DNA of 64,000 nucleotides from Streptomyces sp. NBC_00443 (GCF_036014175.1 NZ_CP107917.1:372001-436000), one strand, 5' to 3'; positions 35,836 to 45,015 are shown, counted from the stretch's first letter. Notes: generated by a model from the sequence alone, not told the origin. Numbers and translations: made by a program.

Positions 35836-36663
35836 ATGGAGACTCGTTCCCTCGTCGTCGCGCACCCTCGCGCGCGCTGTCGGCTGATCTCGGTGGCCGC
35901 CGCGCTGTTCGCCGTTCTCTGGGGGGCCGTGGTGCCCGGCCCGCAGGCCCTGGCGGCCAGGGCCGTCCCCGCTCGTACGGCGGCGGCCGCGGACCAGGAA
36001 GGCCTGCGGGCACTGTTCGGATCGGAGAACCGTGCGATCCGTACGGACGAGCGGGTGGTCGCCGTCACGTTCAACGCGGCCTGGAACGACGCCGGCTTGG
36101 CCGGCATCCTCGGTGACCTCGAGCGGCGGCACACGCCGGCCACGTTCTTCCTGACCGGCGACTTCGCCGATCGGTACCCCGAGGTGGTGAAGAGGATCGC
36201 CGCTGCGGGACACGGGCTGGGCAATCACTCCTACAGCCACCCGTACTTCGCAGACCTGTCGGCGGAAGGAAGGCGTCGCGAAGTGCAGGCAGCGGACCGG
36301 GCCCTGCGTGCGGCCGGGGCGGGCGGGGCGCTGACCCCGTTCTTCCGGTTTCCCTACAGCGAGACCAGCCCTGCCCAGATCAGGGAAGTCAACGGGCTGG
36401 GTTTCGCGGACATCGAGTTCACCACCGACACCAACGGATGGATGGGCTCCGAGGGCGGCATGACCGTCGACCACGCGGTGGGCAGAGCCCTGGACGCCCT
36501 GCGCCCGGGGGCGATCCTGCAGATGCACGTGGGTGCGTCGCAGGGCCGCACCGAAGTGATCGATGCCCGAGCCCTGCCACGCATCCTCGACGCGGTCTCC
36601 GACCGTGGTTACCGGGTCATCGACCTCCGTGCCCTCCTCGCGTCCCCGCCCGACCGGGGGTGA
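35836..36663 (+). CDS. Secreted PdaB-like polysaccharide deacetylase (CE4 fold)
   Basis: 275 aa with an N-terminal signal or anchor (CRLISVAAALFAVLWGAVV). The CE4 domain has VVAVTFNAAWNDAGL, where most enzymes have TFDDGP, then TFFLTGDFADRYPEVV, GNHSYSHPYF (H-x3-H metal site), FRFPYSETS, NGWMG and LQMHVG. Alignment by eye to PdaB-type enzymes (TFDISWGD) places Asn where their Asp is, so activity is uncertain. Such proteins act on peptidoglycan or spore wall. The start is uncertain; a GTG near 35779 is an alternative. Monocistronic. Confidence 0.8.
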   Translation: METRSLVVAHPRARCRLISVAAALFAVLWGAVVPGPQALAARAVPARTAAAADQEGLRALFGSENRAIRTDERVVAVTFNAAWNDAGLAGILGDLERRHTPATFFLTGDFADRYPEVVKRIAAAGHGLGNHSYSHPYFADLSAEGRRREVQAADRALRAAGAGGALTPFFRFPYSETSPAQIREVNGLGFADIEFTTDTNGWMGSEGGMTVDHAVGRALDALRPGAILQMHVGASQGRTEVIDARALPRILDAVSDRGYRVIDLRALLASPPDRG

Positions 36664-36700
36664 GCCGGCCGGCTGGTCCGCCTCGCGGTGGTGGCCCGGT

Positions 36701-37372
36701 TCAGCCGGTGCGGGTGAAGACCTCGCCCTTGGTGGAGCCGTTGGAGCAGAGCTTCTTCTCGTCGGCCGTCATCTTGCGGGACTCGACCACGACCGCGTTG
36801 TGCTTGCCGTCCGTGCCGTTCGGGGCGGGGCCGGTGATCACGTCGGGCACGAACCAGTAGTAGTGGCCCCACTTGGGGTCGTCGTAGTGGGTCTGCCACG
36901 TACCGGATATCTGCTGCATCACCTGGGCGCGGGAGATCCAACCCACCTCCCCCGGCTGCACGTTCACCGTGAAGGAGCTCGTCTCCGTGTGCGAGCTCTG
37001 CCATGTGTAGTTGTACGTCGCGGTGACACTGGCCGTGACGATGCCCTCGATGCCGCCACCCACGGTGATCGAGCCTCCCACCGAGTGGGAGGAGCCCACG
37101 GTGTCGGCCCACGACATCGTCTGGGCTGCGGGCGAGGCGGTGCAGTTGTAGAGCAGTTCGGAGACCTGACGGGGCTTGCCGAGGTAAGCCTCGCCGATCT
37201 CAGGGGAGTTGAAGCTGCACTTGCCTTCGCCGGAAGCACAGTCGGCCAGGATCTGCTCCGCCGTGGGCTGTTCGTCGGCGGCAGCGGGCACGGCCGCCGC
37301 GATCGTCCCGAGGGCGGTCGCCGTCAGCGCCAGCGTGCGGCCGCCGTACCGCAGAGCGCGGTTGATCGTCAT
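36701..37372 (-). CDS. Secreted protein with aerolysin-like beta-rich region
   Basis: 223 aa, clear signal peptide (MTINRALRYGGRTLALT..., cleavage after AAADE-like site near 32-33). Four Cys (ADCAS, GKCSF, YNCTA, LCSN). The centre (about 78-150) is a long Ser/Thr/Val alternation, SSHSVGGSITVGGGIEGIV and TASVTATYNYTWQSS, followed by FTVNVQPGEVGWI, the pattern of the pore-forming hairpin of aerolysin/ETX-MTX2 proteins. I infer a pore-former-like or beta-sheet envelope protein; no named family is certain. GGAAAGG lies upstream of ATG 37372. Confidence 0.75.
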   Translation of the reverse strand: MTINRALRYGGRTLALTATALGTIAAAVPAAADEQPTAEQILADCASGEGKCSFNSPEIGEAYLGKPRQVSELLYNCTASPAAQTMSWADTVGSSHSVGGSITVGGGIEGIVTASVTATYNYTWQSSHTETSSFTVNVQPGEVGWISRAQVMQQISGTWQTHYDDPKWGHYYWFVPDVITGPAPNGTDGKHNAVVVESRKMTADEKKLCSNGSTKGEVFTRTG

Positions 37373-37539
37373 CGTTGTTGCCTTTCCACCGTACGTGGGG
37401 GGATGGTGACCAGGCCGCTGCACCCTGTTACGGCGGGGCCTGCAGTCACCGCGTGGTGCCCACGAGGCTCACGTAATCCACGGCGGAGCTACACCAAGAA
37501 ACAGCAAAGTTGTATTTGATGTTCAGAACTGGTGAACAG

Positions 37540-38679
37540 TCAACTTCCAGCGCGGCGGCTCGGTTTGAGCCCATCGGGCTCCAGGGCGAGGCCGAGGACG
37601 GCCCGGTCGTCGTTGTCCGACTGCGTCGACCAGCGCTCGGCGTCGGTCCGTACGAACAACACGACCGTCTCCGGATCGATGACGCGGCGGCCGGAGAAGC
37701 GCTCGCCGAGCCGCTCCAGAACGGGGTAGAAGACACCGTCCGCGTTGCGCGCCTCGCTCACGCCGTCCGTGTGCAGGACGAGCACCTCGGAGGGCTTGAG
37801 CGGATGGACGGTCGTATCGACCGCGCCAGGCGCCATCGCGCCCAGGCCCAGGGGCAGCCCGGGCGCCGTGATCAGCCGTCGGGCGCCCTGCGGGCCGACC
37901 ACCACGGGCGAGGGATGGCCGCGGTCCACGATCCGCACCTCGCCGCCCTCCGGCGGGAACTCCAGCACCAGCGCGGTCACGAACAGTTCGGGGTCGCCGT
38001 CGCCGCCGACGGGGCTGTTGCGGGCGATGCTGAGTTCCAGGCGTTCGGCCAGACTGCTCAGGTTCTGCCATTCGTGGGCCGAGACCCGGAAGCTGCCCAG
38101 CACCGCCGCGACCGTCTGGACCGCGTCCAGCCCCTTGCCGCGGACGTCGCCGATGATGGCGCGTACTCCGAAGGGCGTCTCGCACACGTCGTACAGATCC
38201 CCGCCGACGAGCGTGCCGCCCTCCCCCGCCTCGTAGAACCCGGCGGCGCGTACCGGGCCGAGCCTGCGCGGTACGGGACGCAGCAGGGTGCGCTGCATGG
38301 CCTCGGCGACCGAGTTGGCCCGGATCAGATGCTGCCGGGTACGCTCCCGCTGCCAGGCCAGGGCGATGCTGGCGATGCCGATGAAGGTCGTGGCGAGGTA
38401 CATCGCGACATGGTGCTGCTCGTCGAAGTGGCCGGGACGCCGGGCGGCCATCCACATCTGGAGGCCCAGGCACACCACCGCCGACAGGGCGGTGCCCCGC
38501 GGGCCGCGTGTCGCGGCGGCCAGCGGCGGTACGGCGATGAGCATGAAGCTCACCGGTTCGCGTCCCCTGACGATGAGTTCGGCCGCCACGTCGACCAGCA
38601 CCGCCGCCAACGGCAGCCACCACACCCACCCTCGCGCGGAGGGCGGCCGAAGTTCGGAGCGCAGGTCAGGACTGGACAC
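37540..38679 (-). CDS. Membrane-bound PP2C-type (SpoIIE) serine phosphatase
   Basis: 379 aa. An N-terminal membrane part (WWLPLAAVLVDVAAELI, about four helices to residue 105) is followed by a short helical linker (ANSVAEAMQRTLLRPVP) and a SpoIIE domain: GGDLYDV, GDVRGKGLDAV, LFVTALVLEF, VDRGHPSPV and LVLHTDGVSEARN, with the metal-binding Asp residues kept. It should dephosphorylate an anti-anti-sigma type protein or another Ser-phosphate target. GTG 38679 is chosen for its AGGGGA box 6 bases upstream; it overlaps the FUSC stop by 14 bp. In-frame starts at 38709 and 38727 lack a ribosome site. Confidence 0.85.
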   Translation of the reverse strand: MSSPDLRSELRPPSARGWVWWLPLAAVLVDVAAELIVRGREPVSFMLIAVPPLAAATRGPRGTALSAVVCLGLQMWMAARRPGHFDEQHHVAMYLATTFIGIASIALAWQRERTRQHLIRANSVAEAMQRTLLRPVPRRLGPVRAAGFYEAGEGGTLVGGDLYDVCETPFGVRAIIGDVRGKGLDAVQTVAAVLGSFRVSAHEWQNLSSLAERLELSIARNSPVGGDGDPELFVTALVLEFPPEGGEVRIVDRGHPSPVVVGPQGARRLITAPGLPLGLGAMAPGAVDTTVHPLKPSEVLVLHTDGVSEARNADGVFYPVLERLGERFSGRRVIDPETVVLFVRTDAERWSTQSDNDDRAVLGLALEPDGLKPSRRAGS

Positions 38680-40870
38680 CGTGCGTCCCCTGACTTCCGT
38701 GGCTTGCATGGGCGGCCGTCGTGCCACGGGCCGTCCGGCCCAGCGCCTCGCTCAGCCCCGCCTCGATCCGGGTGAGCTGGACGGTGAGGCTGCGCAGCCA
38801 CATGTCGAGGTCTACCAGCACGGGCAGTGGCGGTCCTGTCGGTTCCGAGGGCGGCGTCGGCCGTGTTCCGGACGGGGGCGGACGGTCGGCGGCGCACAGG
38901 GCGGCGAGCCGGTCGGTGACCTGAGCCAGCGCGCGGGCGCCGGCCCGTGCCCGGTCGGCGGTGTCCGCAGGCAGCGCGCTCGCGGGCAGGTCGAAGCGGG
39001 CCAGCCACTGGGCACCGAGCAGGATGTGGTTGGCCGTGATGAGCACGGCATGCCAGTCGGCGCGCACCGGCTGGTCGGCCCGGGGCTCGCTGCGGAACTG
39101 GGCGTAGGCGGACTCGGCGAGGCGCAGCCGGTGCAGGGCGGGAAGCGTCGGCGGGGCCGGTGCCGATCCCGGTGGTACGGCGGTCAGCATGTCGACGGTG
39201 CCCTCGATCAGCGGGCCGCACTCCCGCAGCAGCCCCGCCATGGTTCTGCGTACCTCCGTGCGGGCGCCGGCCGGCCAGGCGAGCATCGCGCACAGCAGGC
39301 CGATGGCGCTGCCGGTCACCACGTCCACGATCCGTGCCTCGGCCAGCTGCCAGGAGGCCGGGGCGATCTGGGCGAACGCGGTTGCCACGACCAGCGTGAA
39401 CAGGCCCTGCGCCCAGGCGATGCCGAGCAGCGGCCCGAGCGCGAAGCCGACGAGCATGGCCGGCGCGAGGATCGCGGCGTACGCCTCGGTGTGCCGGCCG
39501 AGACCGATGAGCAGGGCGCCCGCCACGACGGCGCCCACGAGGTTGCCGGTGACGGCCTGGCGGATGGCGGCCCAGGTCGCCCCGACGGTGGTCCGGCTCA
39601 GCGTCAGCACCGCCAGCAGCACCCAGAAGCCGTGGGTCAGGTCGAGCGAACCGGCGACGAGCCGTGCGGCGGCGAGCGCCACGGCGATCCGCACGGCGTT
39701 CTGGAACTGCACCGAGCGCAGGGTCATGTTGCCGGTGAACCGGTGCGCCCACAGCTGGGGCGCGACCGCCTGCGTGTACCAGAAGAGTTCGCGTGGCCGG
39801 ATCGGCGGGGTGCGGCGCCCGTCGAGGCCGACTCGTACGGAGATCTCCAGGATGCGCGTCGACTCGGCGACGGCCAGCAGCGCCGCCTGCCGACGCAGCA
39901 CCGGCACCGGCACCGGCACCGGCGGCACAGCGGCGGTGGGTCCCGTCACCTGCCGTACGCGCAACCGCTGGAAGTCGTCGATGGCCTTGTCCATCCGCTG
40001 CGGGCCGGGGGCGGGCCGGCCCGTGCGCAGGGCGTCGTCGGTCTCGTCGCACAGGGACGCCACCTGGGGCAGCAGTGACCCGGACGGCGTGTCGGTACGG
40101 CCCCGGCCGCGCGCCTCGTCCCCGGCGCCTTCCCGGACGAGTTCGCGCAGTTCGCCGGTCTCGGTGAGATGGGCCAGTTGCTCCAGCAGCCGGCGGGTGG
40201 CGGACCCCGCCTGGGCGAGACCGCGGGGCACACGGCCGGGACCCGCGGGGCGTTGTGCGGGCGGGATGCTGGAAAGCCGCAGCCGCGCGCCTGTCTCCCG
40301 CAGCGCCTCTGGAGTGGGGCTGCTTCGCCCCGCGATGGTGTCGCCCGCCGTCGCCAGGGCCGCGGCGACGGTCGTCCGGTACGGCGGGTCCGGGGGCTGC
40401 GGCAGCAGGAACAGCTCGCACAGCACCAACGCCAGCACTCCGAAGCTGAGCCCCGCCAGCCGCAGCCCCAGCGTCTCGGGCTCGTAGGGCGGGAAGCAGG
40501 CCAGGATGTAGAAGAGCTGGAGTCCCGGCGCCGCGCCGGCCGGGCGGGGTCCCGCGATCGCCGCGAAGGCGAGGAAGAAGCCCACGACGAGCATGCCGAG
40601 GACCGCCGCCCAGGTCTGCACCGCCAGCACGGTCCCCAGCGTGACCAGGAGCAGGCCCACGGGAAGCGCCTTCAGCATCACCTCGGCGCGCTGCCGCCCG
40701 GACCCGGGGATCGGGGACAGCAGGCCGAGGGAGATCGGCGCGAACAGGCCGTACAGCGCCAGCACCGGTTCGTCGAGCCCGTACACGAAGGTGTAGAAGC
40801 CCGCAGCCGCAGCGGCCGTCACCCGCACCGACCGGTGCAGGATCTGCGTCCGCTCGGCCCCGCCCTTCAC
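38666..40870 (-). CDS. FUSC family membrane protein (aromatic acid exporter-like)
   Basis: 734 aa with two clusters of about five to six membrane helices (residues 14-170 and 365-530) each followed by a long cytosolic helical part, the layout of fusaric-acid-resistance/AaeB proteins. Sequence marks include GFYTFVYGLDEPVLALYGLF and HGFWVLLAVLTLSRTTVGATW in the second half. A Pro/Val repeat (PPVPVPVPV, near 310) links the halves. It probably exports a weak organic acid. GTG 40870 overlaps the upstream MFS stop by GTGA, so translation is coupled; the phosphatase gene overlaps its end. Confidence 0.85.
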   Translation of the reverse strand: MKGGAERTQILHRSVRVTAAAAAGFYTFVYGLDEPVLALYGLFAPISLGLLSPIPGSGRQRAEVMLKALPVGLLLVTLGTVLAVQTWAAVLGMLVVGFFLAFAAIAGPRPAGAAPGLQLFYILACFPPYEPETLGLRLAGLSFGVLALVLCELFLLPQPPDPPYRTTVAAALATAGDTIAGRSSPTPEALRETGARLRLSSIPPAQRPAGPGRVPRGLAQAGSATRRLLEQLAHLTETGELRELVREGAGDEARGRGRTDTPSGSLLPQVASLCDETDDALRTGRPAPGPQRMDKAIDDFQRLRVRQVTGPTAAVPPVPVPVPVLRRQAALLAVAESTRILEISVRVGLDGRRTPPIRPRELFWYTQAVAPQLWAHRFTGNMTLRSVQFQNAVRIAVALAAARLVAGSLDLTHGFWVLLAVLTLSRTTVGATWAAIRQAVTGNLVGAVVAGALLIGLGRHTEAYAAILAPAMLVGFALGPLLGIAWAQGLFTLVVATAFAQIAPASWQLAEARIVDVVTGSAIGLLCAMLAWPAGARTEVRRTMAGLLRECGPLIEGTVDMLTAVPPGSAPAPPTLPALHRLRLAESAYAQFRSEPRADQPVRADWHAVLITANHILLGAQWLARFDLPASALPADTADRARAGARALAQVTDRLAALCAADRPPPSGTRPTPPSEPTGPPLPVLVDLDMWLRSLTVQLTRIEAGLSEALGRTARGTTAAHASHGSQGTHGVQS

Positions 40871-42273
40871 GGCAGGCGTCCGCCGCGTGGCGCCCGCGAG
40901 GCGAGCGGCGGGACTCCGCCGAGGACGACGAGCCGGTGGCGTACGGCCATGACGACCACGGATGCCGCGAGGATCACCGCGCCTCCGAAGCGCAGGATCA
41001 CGTCGTAGGCGGCCTCCGGCGTCATGGCCGTGATCGCGGCCGCGGCACCCGCCAGCGCCACGCCGCCCAGCGTGACCAGGAACGTCAGCAGCACGCCCGA
41101 GGCCTCGCCGGCCCGTTCGGGCGCCACCACTTGCTGGGTGGCGACGCTGGCGAAGGTCCAGCCGAGACCGAGGCCGAGGCCGCACCAGGCGAACACCGGA
41201 ACGTACAGCCACCAGGCCGTGACGAGGCTGAGCACGATCATGCCGGAACCGGCGACCGCCCCGGCCAGCGCCATCACCGCCGTCGGCTGCATGTGCGGGG
41301 ACAGTCTGGCGCCGAGCGGCCCGCTGAGCGCCACGAGTGCGGCGGGCGCCAGGAACACCACGCCCGCGACGAGCGGGGACAGCCCCCGCACCTGCTGGAG
41401 GTACAGCGTGGAGACGAAGACGGTGACGGCGTAGCCCATGTTGGTGACGGTCCCCGCGCCGGTCACCAGGACGTAGGGCGTGTTGCGGAAGAGCCGCAGG
41501 TCGATGAGCGGATGCCGGGCGCGTTGCTCCCGCCGTACGAAGAGGGCGCCCGCGACGGCGGCGATCGCCAGCAGGGTGAGCGTGCGGGCGTGGCCCCAGC
41601 CCCAGGCGCTGCCCCGTTCCACGGCCAGCGTGAGCGCCGCCAGAGCGCCCACGACGGTGAGGCAGCCGGTCAGGTCGAGCTGGCGTGGGGCCGTCGGGTC
41701 CCGGGAGTCGGGGACGTACACGTAGGCCACGATCAGCGCGAGCACGCACAGTGGCACGAGGAGCCAGAAGATCCAGCGCCAGCCGGGCCCCTCGGTGAGG
41801 CCGCCGCCGACGAACGGTCCCAGGGCCGTGCCCACGTTGGCGATCCCGAACACCGCCCCGAGCGCCCGTGCCCGGGTCGTGTCCGGAAAGGCGTTGGTGA
41901 TCACGGAGACCGACACCGGGAAGACGACGCCCGCGCCGATGCCCTGCACCATCCGTGCCCCGACCAGCGCCCAGAGCCCCGGCGCGAGGGCGCAGCAGAC
42001 CGACCCGGCCGCGAACGACGCGGTCCCGCCGAGCAGGGCGCCCCTGCGGCCGAAGACGTCTCCCACTCGGCCCCCCACGATGAAGCAGCAGCCGATGGAG
42101 AGCATGTACGCGGACAGCGTCCACTGGGCGGCCGAGGCGGTGACACCGAATTCGTCGGCGACCCCGGGGACGGCCAGGTTCAGCGCGAAGAAGTCGAGCT
42201 GGAGGCAGAACAGGGCGACCGCCACCGCGATGAACGCCCCCGTCCGCGCGGCCGGCGAAGACTCAGCGCGCAT
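40867..42273 (-). CDS. MFS drug transporter (DHA2, 14 helices)
   Basis: 468 aa. It opens with FCLQLDFFALNLAVPGVADE, has the DHA2 marks WTLSAYMLSIGCCFIVGGRV, DVFGRRGALLGG, GARMVQGIGAGVVFPV and GPFVGGGLTEGPGWRWIFWL, and 14 hydrophobic segments. It should be a proton-driven multidrug exporter. GAGAGG lies 9 bases upstream of ATG 42273. First gene of the MFS-FUSC-phosphatase operon, whose overlaps imply a single transcript; two exporters together suggest resistance to a small organic compound. Confidence 0.88.
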   Translation of the reverse strand: MRAESSPAARTGAFIAVAVALFCLQLDFFALNLAVPGVADEFGVTASAAQWTLSAYMLSIGCCFIVGGRVGDVFGRRGALLGGTASFAAGSVCCALAPGLWALVGARMVQGIGAGVVFPVSVSVITNAFPDTTRARALGAVFGIANVGTALGPFVGGGLTEGPGWRWIFWLLVPLCVLALIVAYVYVPDSRDPTAPRQLDLTGCLTVVGALAALTLAVERGSAWGWGHARTLTLLAIAAVAGALFVRREQRARHPLIDLRLFRNTPYVLVTGAGTVTNMGYAVTVFVSTLYLQQVRGLSPLVAGVVFLAPAALVALSGPLGARLSPHMQPTAVMALAGAVAGSGMIVLSLVTAWWLYVPVFAWCGLGLGLGWTFASVATQQVVAPERAGEASGVLLTFLVTLGGVALAGAAAAITAMTPEAAYDVILRFGGAVILAASVVVMAVRHRLVVLGGVPPLASRAPRGGRLP

Positions 42274-42487
42274 GAGCACGTTCCTCTCGGGCCGACGCCG
42301 CCGCGGCGCCTTGGGCGGGCCGGACATGTGATCCACTGCCCATTGTCGGCCGACGCGGTACGAACCGCAGCCCGACGCCTGCGCACGGTGGCGAGGCCCC
42401 GCGGGCACTCAAGCCACCGGCACCGCGATCGGCTCACGGTGCCGGAGACTGTCGGAGGTGACGGTCGGACCCATCTGTGACGGGCTG

Positions 42488-43693
42488 TCAGTTGAAGGGT
42501 TCGAGGGTGAGGTAGGCCTGGCGCGGATCGCCGTCGTGCACGAGCGACTCGTGGTGGCCCACGTCGTCGAAGGCGAAGGCGTACGCCTTGCCGTCGGCCA
42601 TCTGCGCGTGGATCTTGCGGGCGTAGTGGTTGGTGACGCCGTCCTTGTAGAAGGCGTCGGCGCTGGAGTCGGGCTGGTTGGGGTTGACCAGCAGCGTGGA
42701 GCGGTTGAACCCGGCGCACAGCGTGCGCGAGATCGGGCCGCGCACCTGGTCGTTCGGCGCGTCGAGGAGCCGGTGACAGCCGAAGACGGAAGAGGCGTCC
42801 GGCTTCTGGAAGCTGGTGACCACGGCGCCGGAGGTGTTGGTGAAGTTCATGACGCCGCCGGAGACCCGGCCGTAGTACTTGGTGCCCGGCTGATCGGCGA
42901 ACGGTGTGACCGTCAGGGTCGAGGTGGCGTACTTCTGCCAGACGCGGTTGATGTAGTCGTCCATGACGTTGGCCGGCAGGGCTCCGGTCTCCAGTCCGTA
43001 CAGCGGCGACAAGGCGCGCAGCACGGTCCCGTCGGGTCGCGTCTGGATGAGGTTGGCCCAGCCTCCGGGCTGTCCTCGGAGGGCGTTGAAGAAGCCGTTG
43101 TACCCGCCGGACTTGAGCCGGCCGGTGTTTGCCGTACTGCCGTCGGCACGCTGCACTCCGACGGCATACGGCGCGGAGAACATGTCGACCTGTGTGCTGT
43201 TGATCCACAGGCCGGAGTCGTTGAGTGTGTATTCGGACCAGTTGAACAGGATGTTCCGGTTGGGGTCCGTCGGGTTCTGTACGGCGGGCTGGACCAGGCC
43301 TCCGGTGGTGAGCTTGAACACCAGCTTCTGGCCGTAAGAGAAGTACACGCGGCCGGAGAACTTCGGCATTCGGATGGTCGTCGACTGGCCTGCCGCCGGT
43401 CCCGGTATCGAGGCGTCGGGCGCGGGGGTCGGCGGGTTGCCGCCCGCGGGCCAGGGGTGGAAGGTGCCGCCTGCGTCGGCCCAGCCTTGGCGTCCGGTCG
43501 ACAGTTCGGTGCCGAGGTTGTAGATGTACACCTGCTCGCCGCGGGCGGAGTTGTTGGTGATCTTCAGGGGGATCGTCGCCGGGACGGCGGCCTGGGCCGG
43601 CGACTGCGCGCCTGCCGTGAGCAGTCCTCCGGCGAGGACCGTGGCGATGGTCAACCGCACGGCCGAGGCTCTGCGTTTGAGTGTGCGCAGCAT
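42488..43693 (-). CDS. Secreted GH64 endo-beta-1,3-glucanase
   Basis: 401 aa with a signal peptide (cut near AQAAVP, residue 35-36). The GH64 pattern is clear: PLKITNNSARGEQVYIYNLG, a FSGRVYFSYGQKLVFKL core, FNWSEYTLNDSGLWINSTQVD with the catalytic Glu/Asp region, FSAPYAVGV and FAFDDVGHHESLVHDG. It should cut laminarin and fungal cell-wall beta-1,3-glucan into pentamers outside the cell. No carbohydrate-binding module. A perfect palindrome 35 bp upstream suggests LacI-family control by a sugar. Confidence 0.9.
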   Translation of the reverse strand: MLRTLKRRASAVRLTIATVLAGGLLTAGAQSPAQAAVPATIPLKITNNSARGEQVYIYNLGTELSTGRQGWADAGGTFHPWPAGGNPPTPAPDASIPGPAAGQSTTIRMPKFSGRVYFSYGQKLVFKLTTGGLVQPAVQNPTDPNRNILFNWSEYTLNDSGLWINSTQVDMFSAPYAVGVQRADGSTANTGRLKSGGYNGFFNALRGQPGGWANLIQTRPDGTVLRALSPLYGLETGALPANVMDDYINRVWQKYATSTLTVTPFADQPGTKYYGRVSGGVMNFTNTSGAVVTSFQKPDASSVFGCHRLLDAPNDQVRGPISRTLCAGFNRSTLLVNPNQPDSSADAFYKDGVTNHYARKIHAQMADGKAYAFAFDDVGHHESLVHDGDPRQAYLTLEPFN

Positions 43694-43727
43694 GCTCTGT
43701 CTCCGTTCGACTCCGGTCGATCAGGAC

Positions 43728-43751
43728 GATTCTGAGAGCGCTCTCAGAATC
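43728..43751. promoter_or_regulatory. LacI-family operator upstream of the GH64 gene
   Basis: 24-bp perfect palindrome with the centre GAGAGCGCTCTC, the GAGCGCTC core typical of CebR-like LacI repressors of glycan-degradation genes in Streptomyces. It lies 35 bp upstream of the ATG. Confidence 0.75.
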
Positions 43752-43851
43752 GCGCTCTGGTATGGACCTGTCAATGAGTTGGGGCTCGGCACACCGGTGC
43801 GGGGGCGGGCGGGAGAGACATCCGGCGCCACTCGACGGGCCGTCAACTCCC

Positions 43852-43872
43852 CTGACGGTCAGCGACCGTCAG
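43852..43872. terminator. Hairpin after the frameshifted membrane protein gene
   Basis: CTGACGGTC and GACCGTCAG with a 3-base loop, 39 bp downstream of the minus-strand stop at 43911. A further CTGACGGTC copy at 43879-43887 makes a regulatory role possible too. Confidence 0.5.
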
Positions 43873-43910
43873 CTCTCCTGACGGTCGCCGGTGTCGCCGC
43901 TGGCGCAGGC

Positions 43911-44701
43911 CTACGCGGAGACCGTGGCCTCGGCCGTCTCGTCGACGCGCCCCGCCGCGGCCAGTCTCAGCGTCACGGCCGCCGCGGCTCCCGCGGCCAA
44001 GCCGAAGGTCAGTGCGGCCGGGACGCCGCCGCCCAGGCCGGCAAACAGCTGCAGCGGCCCGTAGCTCATGCCCGTCCTGTCGGTCGCCGTCCGCAGCAAC
44101 TGGCTCGCGAGCAGCCCCAGGACGGTCGCGCAGACCGCGCCCACCGCCATCGCCGGGACCGTGGCCCGGGTGAGCAGCGCCGGCAACCGCCGTAGCGCCC
44201 ACCACACCACGGCGAGCAACAGCACATCGCCGAGGCGAACCACGAGCCAGTCGCCGAGAGCGGCGCCCGAGGGCCCGACCATGCGCCCAACAGCAGCCAC
44301 TGGCGCAGCAGGTCGCCCGGTTCGGAGAGCAGCCCACGCCCTACGGCGGCCGTCTGGATGGCGGCGGCGACCCGCTGGTACGACAGCACCACCAGGGACA
44401 ACGCGATCACCGCGGTCCCGACGGTGGCGGCCAGGCGGGCGGCGCGCGCCGGCACGGGCTGCGGTGCCGGCGGCTCGGTCCCCTTGTCGGTGACCCGCGC
44501 TGCGAGCACCGTACCCCCCGCCGCGACCAGCGCCGTCAGCACCAGGATCTGCCGCCCGGAGGAGATCGCACTCGCCAGCTGCGGCAGGAAGCGGTAACTG
44601 CCGTGCCCCCACGCGGCGATCAGCCACGGCGCCGAGACGGTCACCGCGAGAGTCCCGGCCACCAGACCCCAGACCCACAGCGCAAGGAACGCGGCCGTCA
44701 T
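43911..44701 (-). CDS. Polytopic membrane protein with a one-base frameshift
   Basis: Starts at ATG 44701 (ATGA overlap with the upstream gene) and reads FLALWVWGLVAGTLAVTV, LIAAWGHGSYRFLPQLAS and EPGDLLRQWLLLG. From 44286-44288 (a GGG run on the coding strand) the text continues in another frame as RMVGPSGAALGDWLVVRLGD and VVWWALRRLPALLTRA to the stop at 43911. Adding one base restores one protein of about 263 aa with roughly six helices. Function unknown. The break may be a sequencing error. Confidence 0.65.
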
Positions 44702-45015
44702 CCGGCCCCGCGCCGGCGGCAGCCGGCGGACCAGGAGAGCGCCCCGAGCACGAAGAAGGCGAAGACCGCGCAGAAGCGGATCTGCAGGGCGGTGGCGTAC
44801 AACTCGCGGTAGCGGTCGCTGGACTGAAGCGAGGCCGGAGGATCGTACGACCAGGGGGTGAGCCACTGTTCGAGTCCCGCAGCGGTCTGCCCGCCCAACA
44901 CGCCGTCGGCACCCGGCAGGTCCAGCGCGTGCACACTCGCCCCCGCCCACCAGAGCAGCGCCGCCAGCAGCACCCCTCCGGCCAACGCCGGCATCACCGC
45001 ACGCCGATACGTCAT
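44698..45015 (-). CDS. Small membrane protein, partner of the next gene
   Basis: 105 aa with two membrane helices (PALAGGVLLAALLWWAG near the start; FCAVFAFFVLGALSW near the end) and an extracytoplasmic loop of about 50 residues containing GLEQWLTPWSYDPP. It overlaps the downstream gene by ATGA, so the two products probably form a complex. I do not recognise a family. Terminates just before a downstream membrane gene and follows a 72-bp gap from the DinB gene stop. Confidence 0.7.
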   Translation of the reverse strand: MTYRRAVMPALAGGVLLAALLWWAGASVHALDLPGADGVLGGQTAAGLEQWLTPWSYDPPASLQSSDRYRELYATALQIRFCAVFAFFVLGALSWSAGCRRRGAG

